DNA from: Dendrobium chrysotoxum
Lineage: Eukaryota; Streptophyta; Magnoliopsida; Asparagales; Orchidaceae
NCBI GenBank assembly: GCA_019925795.1
Contig: CM034301.1
Span: 51,423,783 to 51,487,782, forward strand
DNA length: 64,000 bases
Reading direction: 5' to 3'
Shown here one piece after another: positions 9,590 to 21,040 of this stretch (positions within the stretch are counted from its first letter, which is position 1; each line of letters starts with the position of its first letter). The notes beneath the pieces are model-generated. The model saw only the letters and a program-made list of their open reading frames with translations. It was not told where the DNA came from and made no database searches. A program made the translations under genes and the position numbers.

Positions 9590-11835
9590 TTATAACCTCC
9601 ACTCTTCATATTATGAAAGAGTTGAATGGTTACTTCATTATCAATAGAATATAAATTTTCTTTCTCAATATAAGCCATTCATCCATTGATCTCTGATCCT
9701 ATTTCACAACCATTTTTTTATAATATTCATGGCAGAAAATACTCTTTCGACGCTTGTTATAGTAATGGGTAATACCAATGCTAGTTCCAGTAGTCTAAAA
9801 ACAACATGATATATAATATCTTTCCTATTATGGATCATTTTCTCAGTAAGACATCCTATATTTTTTAATGGAGAGAACTTATCATCAGATCACATATCCA
9901 TAATATAAGTATCCAATTGATTTTCAAGAACCACCTGATCAAAAAGACTAAAATCAATTGAATAAAACTTTGTCATTCTAATTAACTTGTCTTTGTTGAA
10001 TGCATAAAATACATTATTAGGATTCAAACAGGCAATACACAAAGCAACTTGATATTTACTTCTGTAAAATGATTGTTCAATTCTTGAAGCTGCATATCAA
10101 GCACTGTGTAGAAAATTTTAACCCGAAAATAATATAAATTTGTTATATCTTGAGCTATACGGTGAGGCCGGCCATGAGCAACCCATTTATCATCAATATG
10201 TAGAAAAATTATTTTCTTCTACTGTCAAAATGAAGTTACATTACTGATAAAGTCAACCCACTTATTATCTCTCATATCGTGCAGTCTCATTTTATATATA
10301 TACACTAAAGACATAGCACGTATAATATCTTATTCTCCTCTCTGCAAAGCTTGTGATTGTTCATTAGTGATACCAAGTATATCTTTTATCAGATGTAGGG
10401 AAAAAGAAAATTTAAAGATCTGTAATAATTCTAATAACGCATATTTGAGCTTATACTATCTTCCAAAATAATTTTCATAACATCAATTATTGTAGTGAAC
10501 ATTGTGATTAACCTTATAGTTGAGTTATAATGCAAACCCCACCATGTATACCTATCGCATGTATGCCTAAGAGTTATTTCTTGATTTAAGCCTCGCCCAC
10601 GTAAAAGTTTTCCACTTTGTAATTCATTTAATGCCTTCTCGCATTGTAGTTCTCAAAGATGATCATGACGCTTACAAGAAACATCAACAATATTCATCGC
10701 ACTCAAAATTATAGTAAATAACAAAGTAATCTGAGCATGACTTTTTGCAACTACCACTAATGCTAATTAAAGATGATGTGAGAAGCAATACATGTAATGT
10801 GCTGTTTTATTTTCATTCAGAAATAGAGCCTTTAGACCATTAAAATCTTCTCTCATATTGCTAGCACCATTGTAACCTTGACCCTGTATTTTAGAAATGC
10901 TCAAATGATATGTTGAAAGGAGTTGTTCAATTGCCATTTTTAGATTATTCGCAGTTGTATCTGGCACATGAGAAATCCCCAAAAAATGTTCTACTATCTC
11001 ACCATTCTTGTCAACAAAATGCACTACAGTTATTATTTGCTCTTTAGCGAATGTGTCACTCGATTCATCAATTAAAATTGAGAAAAATTTATCACCAATC
11101 TACTCAGATATGAAGTTTGTGATTGCAATAGCAAAAGTTATTGTAATATCTTTCTGAATATCAGGTGCAATTAATTTTAAATTCTCAGGTGCATTCTTTA
11201 GTACCACATCTTGTATGTCTTTGTTATATTCAGCTAGAAACTGCACCAATTTAAGAAATTTATCCTGATTTTTTTATGTACAAGACTCGTCATATCCTTG
11301 AAAAGCTAGTCCTTGTCTCAAAAGAAATCTTATGCAATCAACGGAAGTGTTGAGGCGGGTACGATATGCAATTATAGCTTGATCTGATTGCTTTTGGAAC
11401 ACAAAACTAATATGTTGATTCTGTTTCATTAGGTCTTCACAATTTCGTCTAGCATTATTATGCGTACAATTATGGCTTCCTACATAAAGATCAAATTTAT
11501 TTCTTTTTTTTTTTATTTGAAAATCCATTTTTATTAAATGCCTCTTCCTCTTCGTTGCCTCTATTAGACATTCTGAAAAGATAACAATTTAGACAATATG
11601 TTTTATCTTTACATATGTTATACTCTAACCAATCAGAGTATTTGTCAAATCAAGTAAGATTAAAGCGTCTGTCTTTCGTCCCACATTTACTTTTCGAAAA
11701 ATCATGACTACGAGGTTGAAATGACCCTTTTTGTAAATATGTTCTATAAACTTCATCTCGAATGTTAGGATTAAAGTCAGTAATAGGAATTCATAATCCT
11801 GGATCAGTACAACACTGGTGATGCCAAAGTCCACT
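9590..11835 (-). pseudogene. hAT transposase (ZMYM1/DUF4371 type), decayed
   Basis: Minus-strand fragments lie in the order expected for the TTF/ZMYM1-like hAT transposases of plants. First is the zinc-finger region (11834-11550, including a frame reading GSFQPRSHDF-like residues). Then 11528-11274 holds the stretch containing NKFDLYVGSHNCTHNNARRN and AFQGYDESCT. Then 11024-10767 is the DUF4371 core (GQGYNGASNMREDFNGLKAL, then YCFSHHL). Near 9770-9700 is the C-terminal dimerisation motif (SVERVFSAMNIIK). The blocks are split by many stops and frameshifts, so no transposase can be produced. Inverted ends were not securely found; a candidate end is at about 9463. Confidence 0.75.
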
Positions 11836-12070
11836 ATCCATCATCATCCACCATTCACGCACCAACTAGATGTATTGTATTGTAGTCGTGTTTACTTGAG
11901 TTAAAATAAAGACAGATTATTGTAACTTTCAACTTTCATTTTTCATGTTTTTTATCTAAAAATTTCGTGTTTCTTGGGAACCACAATTTACTCATTTATA
12001 TATGAGTTGAATTTTTATAAATAAATAAGATTAATAACTTACTCGATTGCTATTATGACTATTTTAACAT
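11836..12070. other. AT-rich spacer, possibly hAT leader
   Basis: No coding signal. It may be the leader of the hAT element interrupted by the solo LTR at 12071. Confidence 0.35.
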
Positions 12071-13080
12071 TGATACGTCATCGAAAAATAATCTTGATCG
12101 GGCACGAATCTCGAGGAAAAACTCAAGTTGGAAACTTCAAAAATTATTTCGGAGACCATTTAAACTCCGATTTCAGCAAACTTATAGTCGAACTGAGCGT
12201 CTCGGAAATACGAATCCAACGACACCAAAATCAACTCAATCCGAGCCCAAGTGAGTCCAAATCAAGTACCCGAAGCGCTGTTGGAAGCATCAAACAGCTA
12301 TTTGAGTTACCAAACGGTCTCCGATTTTGGCGAGCTTATAGTCGAATCGAGCGGCTCGACGAGACGAATCCAACGAGCCCAAGATCATAGAATTCTGATA
12401 TCATTAAGACCTTCAAATGCTTGATAAACGGTTCATGATCAAGGGATTCAATATCGGCCGTTCATCCGGATCACTCCCTATTTGCCCCTGATCCCTCACA
12501 TATTTACGGGCTATGCCACTCCAGAAAAACTATAAATAGCCCCTCATTTTTCTTAAGAAGGGACCCAAGCCAAGAAGAGAAGAAGAGAAGAAGAAGAGAA
12601 GAGAAGCCTAGGAGGGAACAGCTCCTCCTCGACCTCTGCCGGAACACCGCCGGAACACCGCCGGAAGCACCACCAGGCGCCCGAGGGACGTCAGAGCTCT
12701 GCCCGACACGGGAGCAACGTCGGAATTCTGCCCGACGCCGGAATTCTACCCGACGCCCGAGTGACGCCGGACTTCTTTCCAAGTGACGCCGGAATTCTGC
12801 CGGACATTCAAGTGACGTCGAAATTCTGCTTGTCCTTGTAACTGATACTCATTGTAATCTGATCGTCCTGAATTTAAAGGACGAATCAGCCTCGTGTACT
12901 TCAAACAACACTAGTGGAACTCTTTCAACTGGGCGTGGCCCCGTGGTTTTTTCCCTTTCCAGGGTTTTCCATGTAAAAATCTTGGTGTTACTATTTCGAT
13001 TCTGTTTGTGTGCTGGATATACGTACAACGCTGAGACGGAAAATTAAAATCTATCACCGCGTATATTTGAGTCCGCAACA
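12071..13080 (+). repeat. Solo LTR of the gag-only family
   Basis: It starts TGATACGTCATC and ends GTCCGCAACA, homologous throughout to the LTRs at 1899 and 7548 but in plus orientation. AACAT is duplicated on both sides (12066-12070, 13081-13085), so this is a complete insertion reduced to one LTR by LTR-LTR recombination. The TATA box is at 12530-12540. The GCCGGAACACC minisatellite (12638-12665) is short here. Confidence 0.92.
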
Positions 13081-13159
13081 AACATATATATAATAATAAA
13101 TAACACGAGACTCATAATTGACCTATCTATTAACTATGAACAACGCAACTCAAGTTGAT

Positions 13160-13255
13160 ATGTTGTTTGGGAGCTTTTACTATTAATCAAGAGGTCTTGG
13201 ATTCGAGTCTTATATATATGATGTGTTTGTGAGTTTGTCTTAATTGATCTAAATA
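13160..13255 (+). mobile_element. Possible SINE remnant
   Basis: It contains GGATTCGAGTCTT, which fits an RNA polymerase III B box, preceded by GTTTGGGAGC as a weak A box. It resembles the better preserved SINE at 14452. No target duplication was found. Confidence 0.3.
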
Positions 13256-13813
13256 TCCACCCCAAAATATTAACTATGAACAGGAACTGTTCCTATTTAT
13301 GAGCTTGAATATGAAGCCAGGGCTAGGATCCAATAATCCATGCAAAGAATGCTCTCGGTGAGTAGCTTTTTATTTTATTTTATTTTTTTGATAGTAATAC
13401 TATACTTTTTGAATAATAACTTTAAAAAATTGATGAATTTACATAATTATTTTTTTTCTTAAAGCTTTTTTCTTCTATAATTTCTATTTTATTTTTAAAA
13501 GACAATTTTTAAAAATAAATATAGAAAATTTTGAGAAAATTTTCGTCCAAAAAATGACTATTTTTATATTAAAAAAACGATTAAATTATCTCGAATAAAA
13601 TGAGTCATGAGAAAAAGCAAAATATCAATAGATTTAATCCTCAGAATGCTAAAGATGGCGTGCTTTAAGCCTTTGTTGGGCCGCGCAACCTGGCGAAGTT
13701 GGGCATGGGCTTGGCGCCTCGGTGACATTGTTAACTTGGCTAGCGCGGGAATTAAGCTTATATCCTCACGCTGATGAGAGAGTTTGCTTAAACAAAAAAG
13801 ATGAAATTGGAGC
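13256..13813. other. AT-rich intergenic DNA
   Basis: Homopolymer-rich, no coding region recognised. A GC-richer patch (13655-13765) has no identifiable content. Confidence 0.45.
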
Positions 13814-14415
13814 TAGGGGTGTTAATATTTGACCCGGACTCGAACAAAAATTTTTTGGGTTCGGGTTAACCCATTTTCTATACAGTTTGGGTTCGGGTTT
13901 GAGTTTCTGACCTATTTTTAAAATCAGGTCAGATTCGGGTTGACCAAAAAAATCTGAAAATGACCTGAATTGACCCGTGCTAACCCGCCCTCACGTCCGC
14001 TATTGACCCGCCCTAGCATCCGCTGCTGAACCCACCCTGGTGTCCGCTGCTGACTCGAGCTCGCACTCGCATCGGCGATGTGGGTGCACCCTCCAAAGCT
14101 CGCGTCCAGGCCCGCCCTCATGCCCGCTTGGCAAGTCGCAGCTCTCCCGGACTTGCTTGATGCAGTGCCCGCATCGCCCCCTTTGCATTTGCATGAGCGC
14201 ATTGCCGCTGCACCTGCATCAACTTGCGTCCGCTGTTTCGTGTCCAATCTCCGTATTTCGGATTTCTAGGTTGTGTCGGGTTGACTCGAAACTGAATCCG
14301 GCCGGGTTTGGGTTAAGGATGTTGAACCAAAACTATAACCGGGTTGGGTCAAACAATTACGGGTCAATTTCGGGTTGAACCTGAACCCACCTGAAAACCC
14401 GTTTTGACACTCCTA
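13814..14415. mobile_element. hAT-like non-autonomous element, copy 2
   Basis: Ends TAGGGGTGTTAA and TTGACACTCCTA match the 986-1527 element. The flanks ATTGGAGC (13806-13813) and ACTAGAGC (14416-14423) agree at six of eight positions, a decayed 8-bp duplication. The interior again consists of GGGTT/ACCCG-type repeats around a GC-rich core. It appears older than copy 1 because both ends and the duplication have mutated. Confidence 0.7.
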
Positions 14416-14451
14416 ACTAGAGCTAGGACTCCTGGTATAAGATTCAAGAGA

Positions 14452-14576
14452 GTTATGCAGCTCTTCTTGATTTGTTGGTTGGGAGTTTGACTCCCAACTA
14501 AAAGGTCATGAGCTCGAGTCTCACATATATGTTGTGTGTGTGTTTGGGCGCTGCACTTAATTTCTCAAAAAAAAAA
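14452..14576 (+). mobile_element. tRNA-derived SINE
   Basis: A 125-bp element with A-box-like TTGGTTGGGAG (about 14475) and B-box-like GAGCTCGAGTCTC (14510-14522), ending in a poly(A) run of about a dozen bases. It is flanked by AAGATTCAAGAGA (14439-14451 and 14577-14589), a 13-bp target duplication of the kind made by LINE-driven insertion. It codes for nothing. Confidence 0.7.
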
Positions 14577-14589
14577 AAGATTCAAGAGA

Positions 14590-15150
14590 TCTCAAAGATA
14601 TGAAAAATATGAGAGGTCCACCCAAATACCATTATTAGAATATCATTGTTCGATTGTGGTTGTGGATCATTGTCCTACCACTGCAATAAGATCGCCACTC
14701 AACCACTCTCGACCAATGTCATTGGACCATCGTCATCATCAAATCATGTTTCTTCAACCATTCTTATCAGACTATAATCTTTCAACCACATCATTTGATT
14801 ATGATCATCAAATCACAATTATCTGACTACCATCATTCTAATATTATCCGATTATTATTATTAAATCACAACTATTATCTAAACGGATTTGAGCTTGAGC
14901 TTAAAAATTTTTTAACCAGCAAAGTTTGTACACTCAAGTCGAGCACAATAAAAAATAAATAAATTAACTTGATTAGTTAGATAATTGATTCGATTCAACT
15001 CGTTTATGTCGGACCACCTCACCCAAAATTTCCCCATATTAGACATTCAACATCACAACTGTACTATATTAATATATTGGTTTCCTTATTGGAGATTTGG
15101 AGTCCATTTTTTGCGTCACGCCAATAGCAGAAACCAAAAAACGCAGCATT
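14590..15150. other. Upstream region of PRA1 gene
   Basis: CAT/ATCA-rich low-complexity DNA (14640-14870), then AT-rich DNA. It presumably holds the PRA1 promoter, but no specific element can be assigned with confidence. Leader DNA with a T-run (15190-15204) and a CT-rich stretch precedes the start codon. Confidence 0.4.
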
Positions 15151-15269
15151 AGGGTCTCTCCAGCGATCGACAGACAATTCTAGGATTTGTATTTTTTTTT
15201 TTTTGTTCCTCGTCCGCTTCTCTTCCTCTCCTCCTGATACTGGTGAGCTTCTAGGGTTTGGATCCCGAG

Positions 15270-15872
15270 ATGCCTGTTTACGGCACTATCCCGACGGCGC
15301 CGTGGCCTGAGCCGGGTGCCTCAACCTCCCGCACCAACGAGCTTATTTCCCGCGCAAAGGAACGCGGCAAGGCCCTGATCGCTACTCGCCGGCCATGGCG
15401 TGAGCTCGCTGACCCAATGGCCTTTGCCTTGCCCCACTCTTACAGTGAGACCATGACCCGCCATCGCTGCAACCTCTCTTACTTCCGCGTCAACTATGCC
15501 ATCATCGTCCTCCTTGTGCTTTTCCTCAGCCTCCTATGGCATCCGATCTCCATGATCGTCTTCATCGCCGTCTTTGCTGCCTGGTTATTCCTGTATTTCT
15601 TCCGCGATGACCCCCTAGTCCTCTTTCACCGCACCATTGACGATCGCCTTGTCCTCGCCACGCTATCCGTCGTTACGGTGGTAGCCCTGGTATTAACAGG
15701 TGTTGGGCTCAATGTCCTCGTCTCTCTGATCATAGGGCTTGTGCTGGTTAGTGTGCATGCCGTTTTTCGGGCTACAGACGATCACTTTCTTGATGAACAA
15801 GAAGCTGAGGATAGGGGTTTGTTATCCGTGGTTGGGAGTACCACAGGCCAGAACTATGCTGGAGGAATTTGA
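15270..15872 (+). CDS. PRA1 family protein (prenylated Rab acceptor)
   Basis: A 200-residue intact single-exon gene, as is usual for plant PRA1 genes. PRA1 proteins are small multi-span membrane proteins of the ER, Golgi and endosomes that bind prenylated Rab GTPases and help place them on membranes. The order of features fits the family: N-terminal cytosolic part with SRAKERGKALIATRRPWREL, then LSYFRVNYAIIV leading into two closely spaced hydrophobic segments (about residues 78-115), the conserved FLYFFRDDPLVLFHRTIDDR, two more hydrophobic segments (about 135-170), and an acidic tail with DDHFLDEQEAED. The ATG at 15270 is chosen; the frame extends four codons upstream only through a TTG codon. 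It most resembles the plant PRA1.D/F groups, but the subgroup is not certain. No stop or frameshift is seen. Confidence 0.93.
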   Translation: MPVYGTIPTAPWPEPGASTSRTNELISRAKERGKALIATRRPWRELADPMAFALPHSYSETMTRHRCNLSYFRVNYAIIVLLVLFLSLLWHPISMIVFIAVFAAWLFLYFFRDDPLVLFHRTIDDRLVLATLSVVTVVALVLTGVGLNVLVSLIIGLVLVSVHAVFRATDDHFLDEQEAEDRGLLSVVGSTTGQNYAGGI

Positions 15873-16300
15873 ATTTTCTTCTTGATTTTGGTAGAGGCTG
15901 GATTATTATTGATTCGTTGATGTTGGAAGGTCGGTCAGCCATGTTGTTTGCTTGAGAGTTGAGACCTTGGAATGGTTTTGTTTGCTTGATCGGTAACCCC
16001 ACAGGCTAGAAGGCGATTTCCTGCACCGGTTTATGCAGAAATTGTTACTGGTTTGTATCAAAATAAGTCTGTATGTTTTTTTCCTCTAACATATCCTTGT
16101 TGGCTGTGCAATTTTTTTAGGGATTTAGTAGATGCTTTTTGTATTCGTCGTTTTTGTTGATCGCTCGCCGGCAAAGCACACCTTCTTCTTAATGCTCATT
16201 ATCTTTGTTTGTCAGTAAATTCTCAATGAGCTAGAGTGTATTATTGTATTATTAAAACTTTTTGGTGTTTTATTTCTGTGATGGAATAAATTCTTTTCTG
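15873..16300 (+). other. 3' untranslated region of PRA1 gene (approximate)
   Basis: T-rich transcribed-looking DNA after the stop codon. No single poly(A) signal can be chosen. 16300-16700 holds nothing recognisable. Confidence 0.35.
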
Positions 16301-16699
16301 TTCTGTCGCAAAATTTAAATGGTATCATTTAATGTGTCTGTTTATTTGGTTGGTTTTATCGTTTGATTGTTTTGAATAAACGTCAACCTGTTACATACGT
16401 TTTGAAAATCGCATGAACTCTATAAATCTTGGAATGATTTCCCTGAGATGGTTTATTATGTAGTATGTTACTATGTTCTCTTATTAGAGGTACATGTGCT
16501 TCTCATGTTTTCAAGAAAAAGAATAGTACATGAGTTACCCTGTATGTGCACGCCTCAATAAGATGAGGTGGCCAAACAAAAAAACGACCAACTACTTGTG
16601 ATCACCAGAACTCTCATTTTTCAAAAAAATGTTTCAAAATAATATTGAGGGGGAAGTTGTTTTGACAGTTGATAAACTAGTTATCTATATAAGGGTCCT

Positions 16700-19195
16700 T
16701 GGGTTTAACAATTATATTCAAGTCTTTTGGCAAATTCTTTCATCACTTCAACAACTCAATTAACCTTGATCCTAAGATTTTTGAAAGTGTTGCTTTTGTC
16801 CAGACACATCCTTAAAACAAAAATAATGATCAAAGAGCAATTTAATTTGTTTTTATTGGCTACCCTTCCACTCAAAAAGTATAATGCTACTATCTCCCAT
16901 GAACATTTGTATGTGTCTGTTAATGTCAGTTTCTTCTAGATTGCCTTTCCGTATTAGTCACCCCAACAAACAACACCACTCTAGAACAAAACACTCCTAC
17001 ACATGTCAAGCTTATACCAAAATCATCTTTTGCTTAGCCATTTTAGGTTTTCTCGGGGAGAAGGCCTCTCAATCGATGAAAGTTCAATAAGCTGAATTAA
17101 TCCTTGGCACGTAACTTGATGAGGGAACTATGAAGTTTGTAAACAATGGTACTTCAACTGCACACCTCTTACACTTGTTCTTATTGTTATCAATCCTTCC
17201 TCACTAGTTGCCATACTATTTGTTTCTCTAAAAATGTGTCTGAGGCTTTAAATAATGAAATTATAATAAATTTATGAGAGAAGAAATATAGGCATTTCAA
17301 AAGATAGAACATGGAAATTGATAACACTATCAAAAGGAAAAAAAAAGTCAATAGGGTGTAAATGTGTTTTCATTGTAAAGTACAAATCCAATTGCTCATT
17401 AGAAAGATAAAAAAGCTAGACTTGTGGTGAAAGGCTACATTCAAACATATGGATTGAATGCCCCTTACTCTTGTTCTTATCATTACCAATCCTTCTTTCC
17501 TAGCCTCTATACTATTTCCTTATCTTAAATCATCTAATGAAAATTAAAATAATGTTATGAGAGAAGAAAAATATGCCCTTCAAAAGACAAAACATGAGAA
17601 TTGATGACTCCATCAAAATGAAAGAAGCAAATAGGGTGTAGATATGTTTTTACTATAAAGTACAAGTTCGATGGATCATTAGAAAGATATAAAGCTAGAC
17701 TAGTGGTAAAAGGCTATACTCAAATACATGGGATTGATAATCTTGAAACTTTCGCTCTTGTTCCTGAAATAAATGTTCGAGTTTTTTTGTCATTAGTAGC
17801 TAGCAAGTGCTGTAAAATACAACAATTCGATATAAAGCTCTCCTCTCTTCTTATACAGTGGTTGCTTTAGTGAAGGAGGCATGCATGGAGATCTCACCAG
17901 GATTTGGCTCAAACACAACATAAAAAGTTATATAAATTAAAGAGGCATTATATGGATTGAAGTAATCTTCGTGAGTATGGTTCGGGAGGTTAACCAATGT
18001 AATTTGTGCCATGGGATACAAATAGGGTTAAGGTGACCATACACTATTTGCGAAACACATTGCGTCAAGGGTGTCTCCATGCCATTAGTTTATGTTGGTG
18101 TGACATCGTAACAAGTGGTGACTTTAAAGGCATGGAAACTTTAAAGAAGAAGATGTTCAAAAAAAAAAAAGAAGAAGATGATGTTCAAAGAATTTAAAGT
18201 TAAAGAATTAGGTTAGCTAAAGTACTTTAACAACATTGAGGTTACTCATTCTCGACATGATACTTTATATCATAATAGAAATACATAACAACTCTTTTGA
18301 AAAAACCATGTAAGTGTGCTTGTTGAGAGTCTCATGGATTCTAATTATAAACTTAGTGATGCTCCAAACGACAACCATACAACAACAATAACAAGCCTTT
18401 GTCCCACTACGTGGGGTCGGCAACATGAATCCTTTTTCTCCATTGTGTCCGGTTCAAAGTCAAATTCTAGTTTAAATCTAATAGAGAAAGATCATTCCAA
18501 ACGACAACCATAGAAAAAAAAAATCTACTATTGAACTGTTGAGGGCTTATCTACTTATCACATATTAGACCTAACATTACATATGATGATGGTGTGGTAG
18601 GTCAATTCATGAATAATCCCAAAGAATCAAAACTTAGGGATGTAAATTGAAAATTTTAATATATGAAAGGAACTCTAGGTAAAATAAATTTATTTAAAAT
18701 GGGCTTGGATCTGACACTTGAAGCTCATGCAAATGTTGGTTACATAGTATTTATGATTGATAGGAGATCAACTTCAAAATAATATTGCACAATCTTAAGA
18801 GGCATATTCATGACTTGGAGAAATAAAAAATAAAATGTAGTGGTAAGATCTAGCATATCAGTTGAATTTAGAGGTGTGACACTAATAATCTGCAAACTAT
18901 TATGGTTGAAAAGTTATCCATGACGATTTAAAGATTGACTGAAAAATTCCTATGAGGACAATATGTTAGCTAGCAGTATTGCACATAATTCTATTCAACA
19001 TGCCCGAACAAAATATATTGAAGTGAATAGGAATTTTATAAAGCAGAAGCTTGATGATTGTTTAATTTGCACTTCATTTGCAACCATAGTTAGCCAACTT
19101 GTAGATGTTCTTACCAAAGGATTATTTGGAAAAATGTTTCAAAAATTGACATGCAAGTTTAGAATGGACAACATTCATTCATTTTCTTGAGGAGA
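16700..19195 (+). pseudogene. Ty1/copia polyprotein remnant
   Basis: Plus-strand fragments follow copia order. Near 16850-16935 is a post-integrase motif (KYNATISHEHLYVSVNVSFF). At 17160-17810 is the start of reverse transcriptase (ERYKARLVVKGYTQ, then FDIKLS). RNase H follows from 18660 (GYIVFMIDRRSTS), ending at 18963-19190 with HARTKYIEVNRNFIKQKL and LVDVLTKGL, the characteristic copia C-terminus. Stops and frameshifts are dense. A segment of about 300 bp with the first RT motif is duplicated (17160-17455 and 17465-17745), and a SINE interrupts it at 18380. It cannot be functional. Confidence 0.75.
18380..18495 (-). mobile_element. Au-like SINE, 5' truncated
   Basis: On the minus strand it contains GCCGACCCCACGTAGTGGGA and ends in a TTGTTATTGTTGTTG tail, the hallmark of the plant Au SINE family. 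A 17-bp target duplication (TCCAAACGACAACCATA) occurs at 18363-18379 and 18496-18512. The length of 116 bp is shorter than full Au elements, so it is probably 5' truncated. It is nested in the copia remnant. Confidence 0.8.
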
Positions 19196-19990
19196 GAACG
19201 TGTAAAATTCACCCTCCATCAATTCCACCTCCATTAATGTTCCATCAAGTATAGCAATCCTCTACCTTTCGTATTCACTCATTTTATCACAATGATATTT
19301 GGGATTAATATTTCCACCTCATCGATTCATGGAATATTATAACTATTCTATAATTCTTATTGTACCTACTTATCAATCCGTAGATTATTATAATTATTTT
19401 TCTATGATTTTATATGTTTTGTATTGGAAGCTTTTTGATGATTGTATAAATTCTATAGAATTATTAAAATGAGATGCTTAACTAATTTTCTACTGTTCTT
19501 ATCAGTTTTAATGACAAAATATAAACTTTTTTTGTTTGCTAGCCTTATGTGGAATTTCTTAAGTGGTGTATATACACACACATATATAGTATTATGAAGC
19601 ACAAGATAGTAATGTTTTTGTTTGGGTACCATCATGATGCATCCATCGGTAAAACATTACCCCATTTTCATTACAATATTTGCCAATAGAAAATCTTGCT
19701 AAACATCTCTAATAAATGGAAACTTCTCCATCATTTTAACCAAGAAGTTTTGTATGTTTTTGGATGTCTTCACACTTATGTTCAAGTTTTACAGTCAATT
19801 TTTTAATCAACCATATTTTCACAGCTATGGGAATCATTCAAAATTAAACATTTGCTATACAAAAATTAAACATTTTTGGAGGTGCTAAAACTCGATCAAT
19901 GACAAGACTTTTGGCCCCACTATTTGAATCACAATACTCTTATGGAATTTATATAGCATCATCTTTTTGGTGTCATATGTTGGGTCAACA
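19196..19990. other. AT-rich DNA, perhaps copia LTR remnants
   Basis: Just after the copia frame, AGGAGAGAACG and TGTAAAATTC at about 19191-19209 look like a polypurine tract and LTR start, but no LTR end or partner was found. Nothing else is recognised. Confidence 0.35.
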
Positions 19991-20500
19991 TATTACTTAT
20001 CATTAAATTAACTCTTGTTTCTTTTTCTTGCAAGATTACCACTTTTTGATAAAGAAAAAAGAAACACTAGATTTTTCTTTGCTTTTTGGGAGGGTTGCAC
20101 ACTCTTGGAATTCTTTCTAGCGTAAGGCTTAGTAAGGTCAATTGAATTTGTAGCTACTTTCTTATCTTTTAAAGTTTTAAAATTAGAAATATAAATTTGT
20201 TTCATTGCACGAGCTCTTTTCTTTTTTTTTTTTTTTTTTTTTTCTTTCAAAAACAGTTGATAAGCTTTCATCAACAGTATTTAGGTTGTGAAATTCCTCA
20301 TAGACGTTACTTTCAATTCACTTGAGTATCTTGTTACTAATTGATCATTTATTTCGTCAAAGTTTAGCCATCTTAAATATTTGAAAAACCCTTATGAATT
20401 CAGCTACACATTGATCAAATCATTTATTTTAAATAATGAAATATATGGTGTAAAATTTGTGTATATATAATCTGATGAAAATTTTCATCGAGTCTTTTTT
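19991..20500 (-). pseudogene. Possible retroelement gag remnant
   Basis: The minus frame 20274-20008 ends with residues resembling a degenerate zinc knuckle of copia gag (LSKSGNLARKRNKS after a lysine-rich run), but cysteines are missing. Upstream stretches (20281-20420) read weakly like gag. It is decayed and uncertain. Confidence 0.25.
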
Positions 20501-20572
20501 TTTTTTTTTCATTTTTACCAATGGAGAAGAAATACATCAAAGGCCTCTCCATTTATGACTTAGTTGGTATTG

Positions 20573-21040
20573 TGTTAGGAAACACTTGAAGATCTCAAGT
20601 ATTTCCTATGTTTCTATGAAAACAGCGGAAAATCTTACCAAAAACACACAAAAATCTGAGAGAAAAAACACGGATTTCTACTAATCAAGCAAAGCAACAA
20701 ACAAGATACAATGTTCTTCAATTCGAGAGGAAGAACAACTCTCCTAATCTCTGGCAACGCCAAGAGCCCAAGCAAGAAACCCTAGATCTCAAAGATACAT
20801 TCAAATTCAAGATAATCCTCCCTTTCCCCCCAATCCTCCTAATTAACCATAAAGGAGTTTCACAAATTGCCTAATCAGCCCTTCCCATTCAAAATTTCCC
20901 TCCCAAAATCAGATCTCACGCGTGTTCGGCCCCTCCCGTTGGTTCCGCCTGGGTCCCGTGCCGCCCGGTTCCGCCTCGCATAAACGAGGATCGGTCCGGT
21001 TTGGACCGGTCCAGCCGGCCCCTCCTGGGCCGGCCTAACA
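20573..21040 (-). repeat. 3' LTR of chromovirus (20.6 kb copy)
   Basis: Begins TGTTAGGAAACAC and ends GGCCTAACA when read on the plus strand. It also contains the last codons of the polyprotein (stop at 20875 on the minus strand). Confidence 0.93.

Noticed and set aside
15258..15269. Longer PRA1 start
   Set aside because: The four extra codons begin with TTG; the first ATG is at 15270 and fits the family N-terminus.
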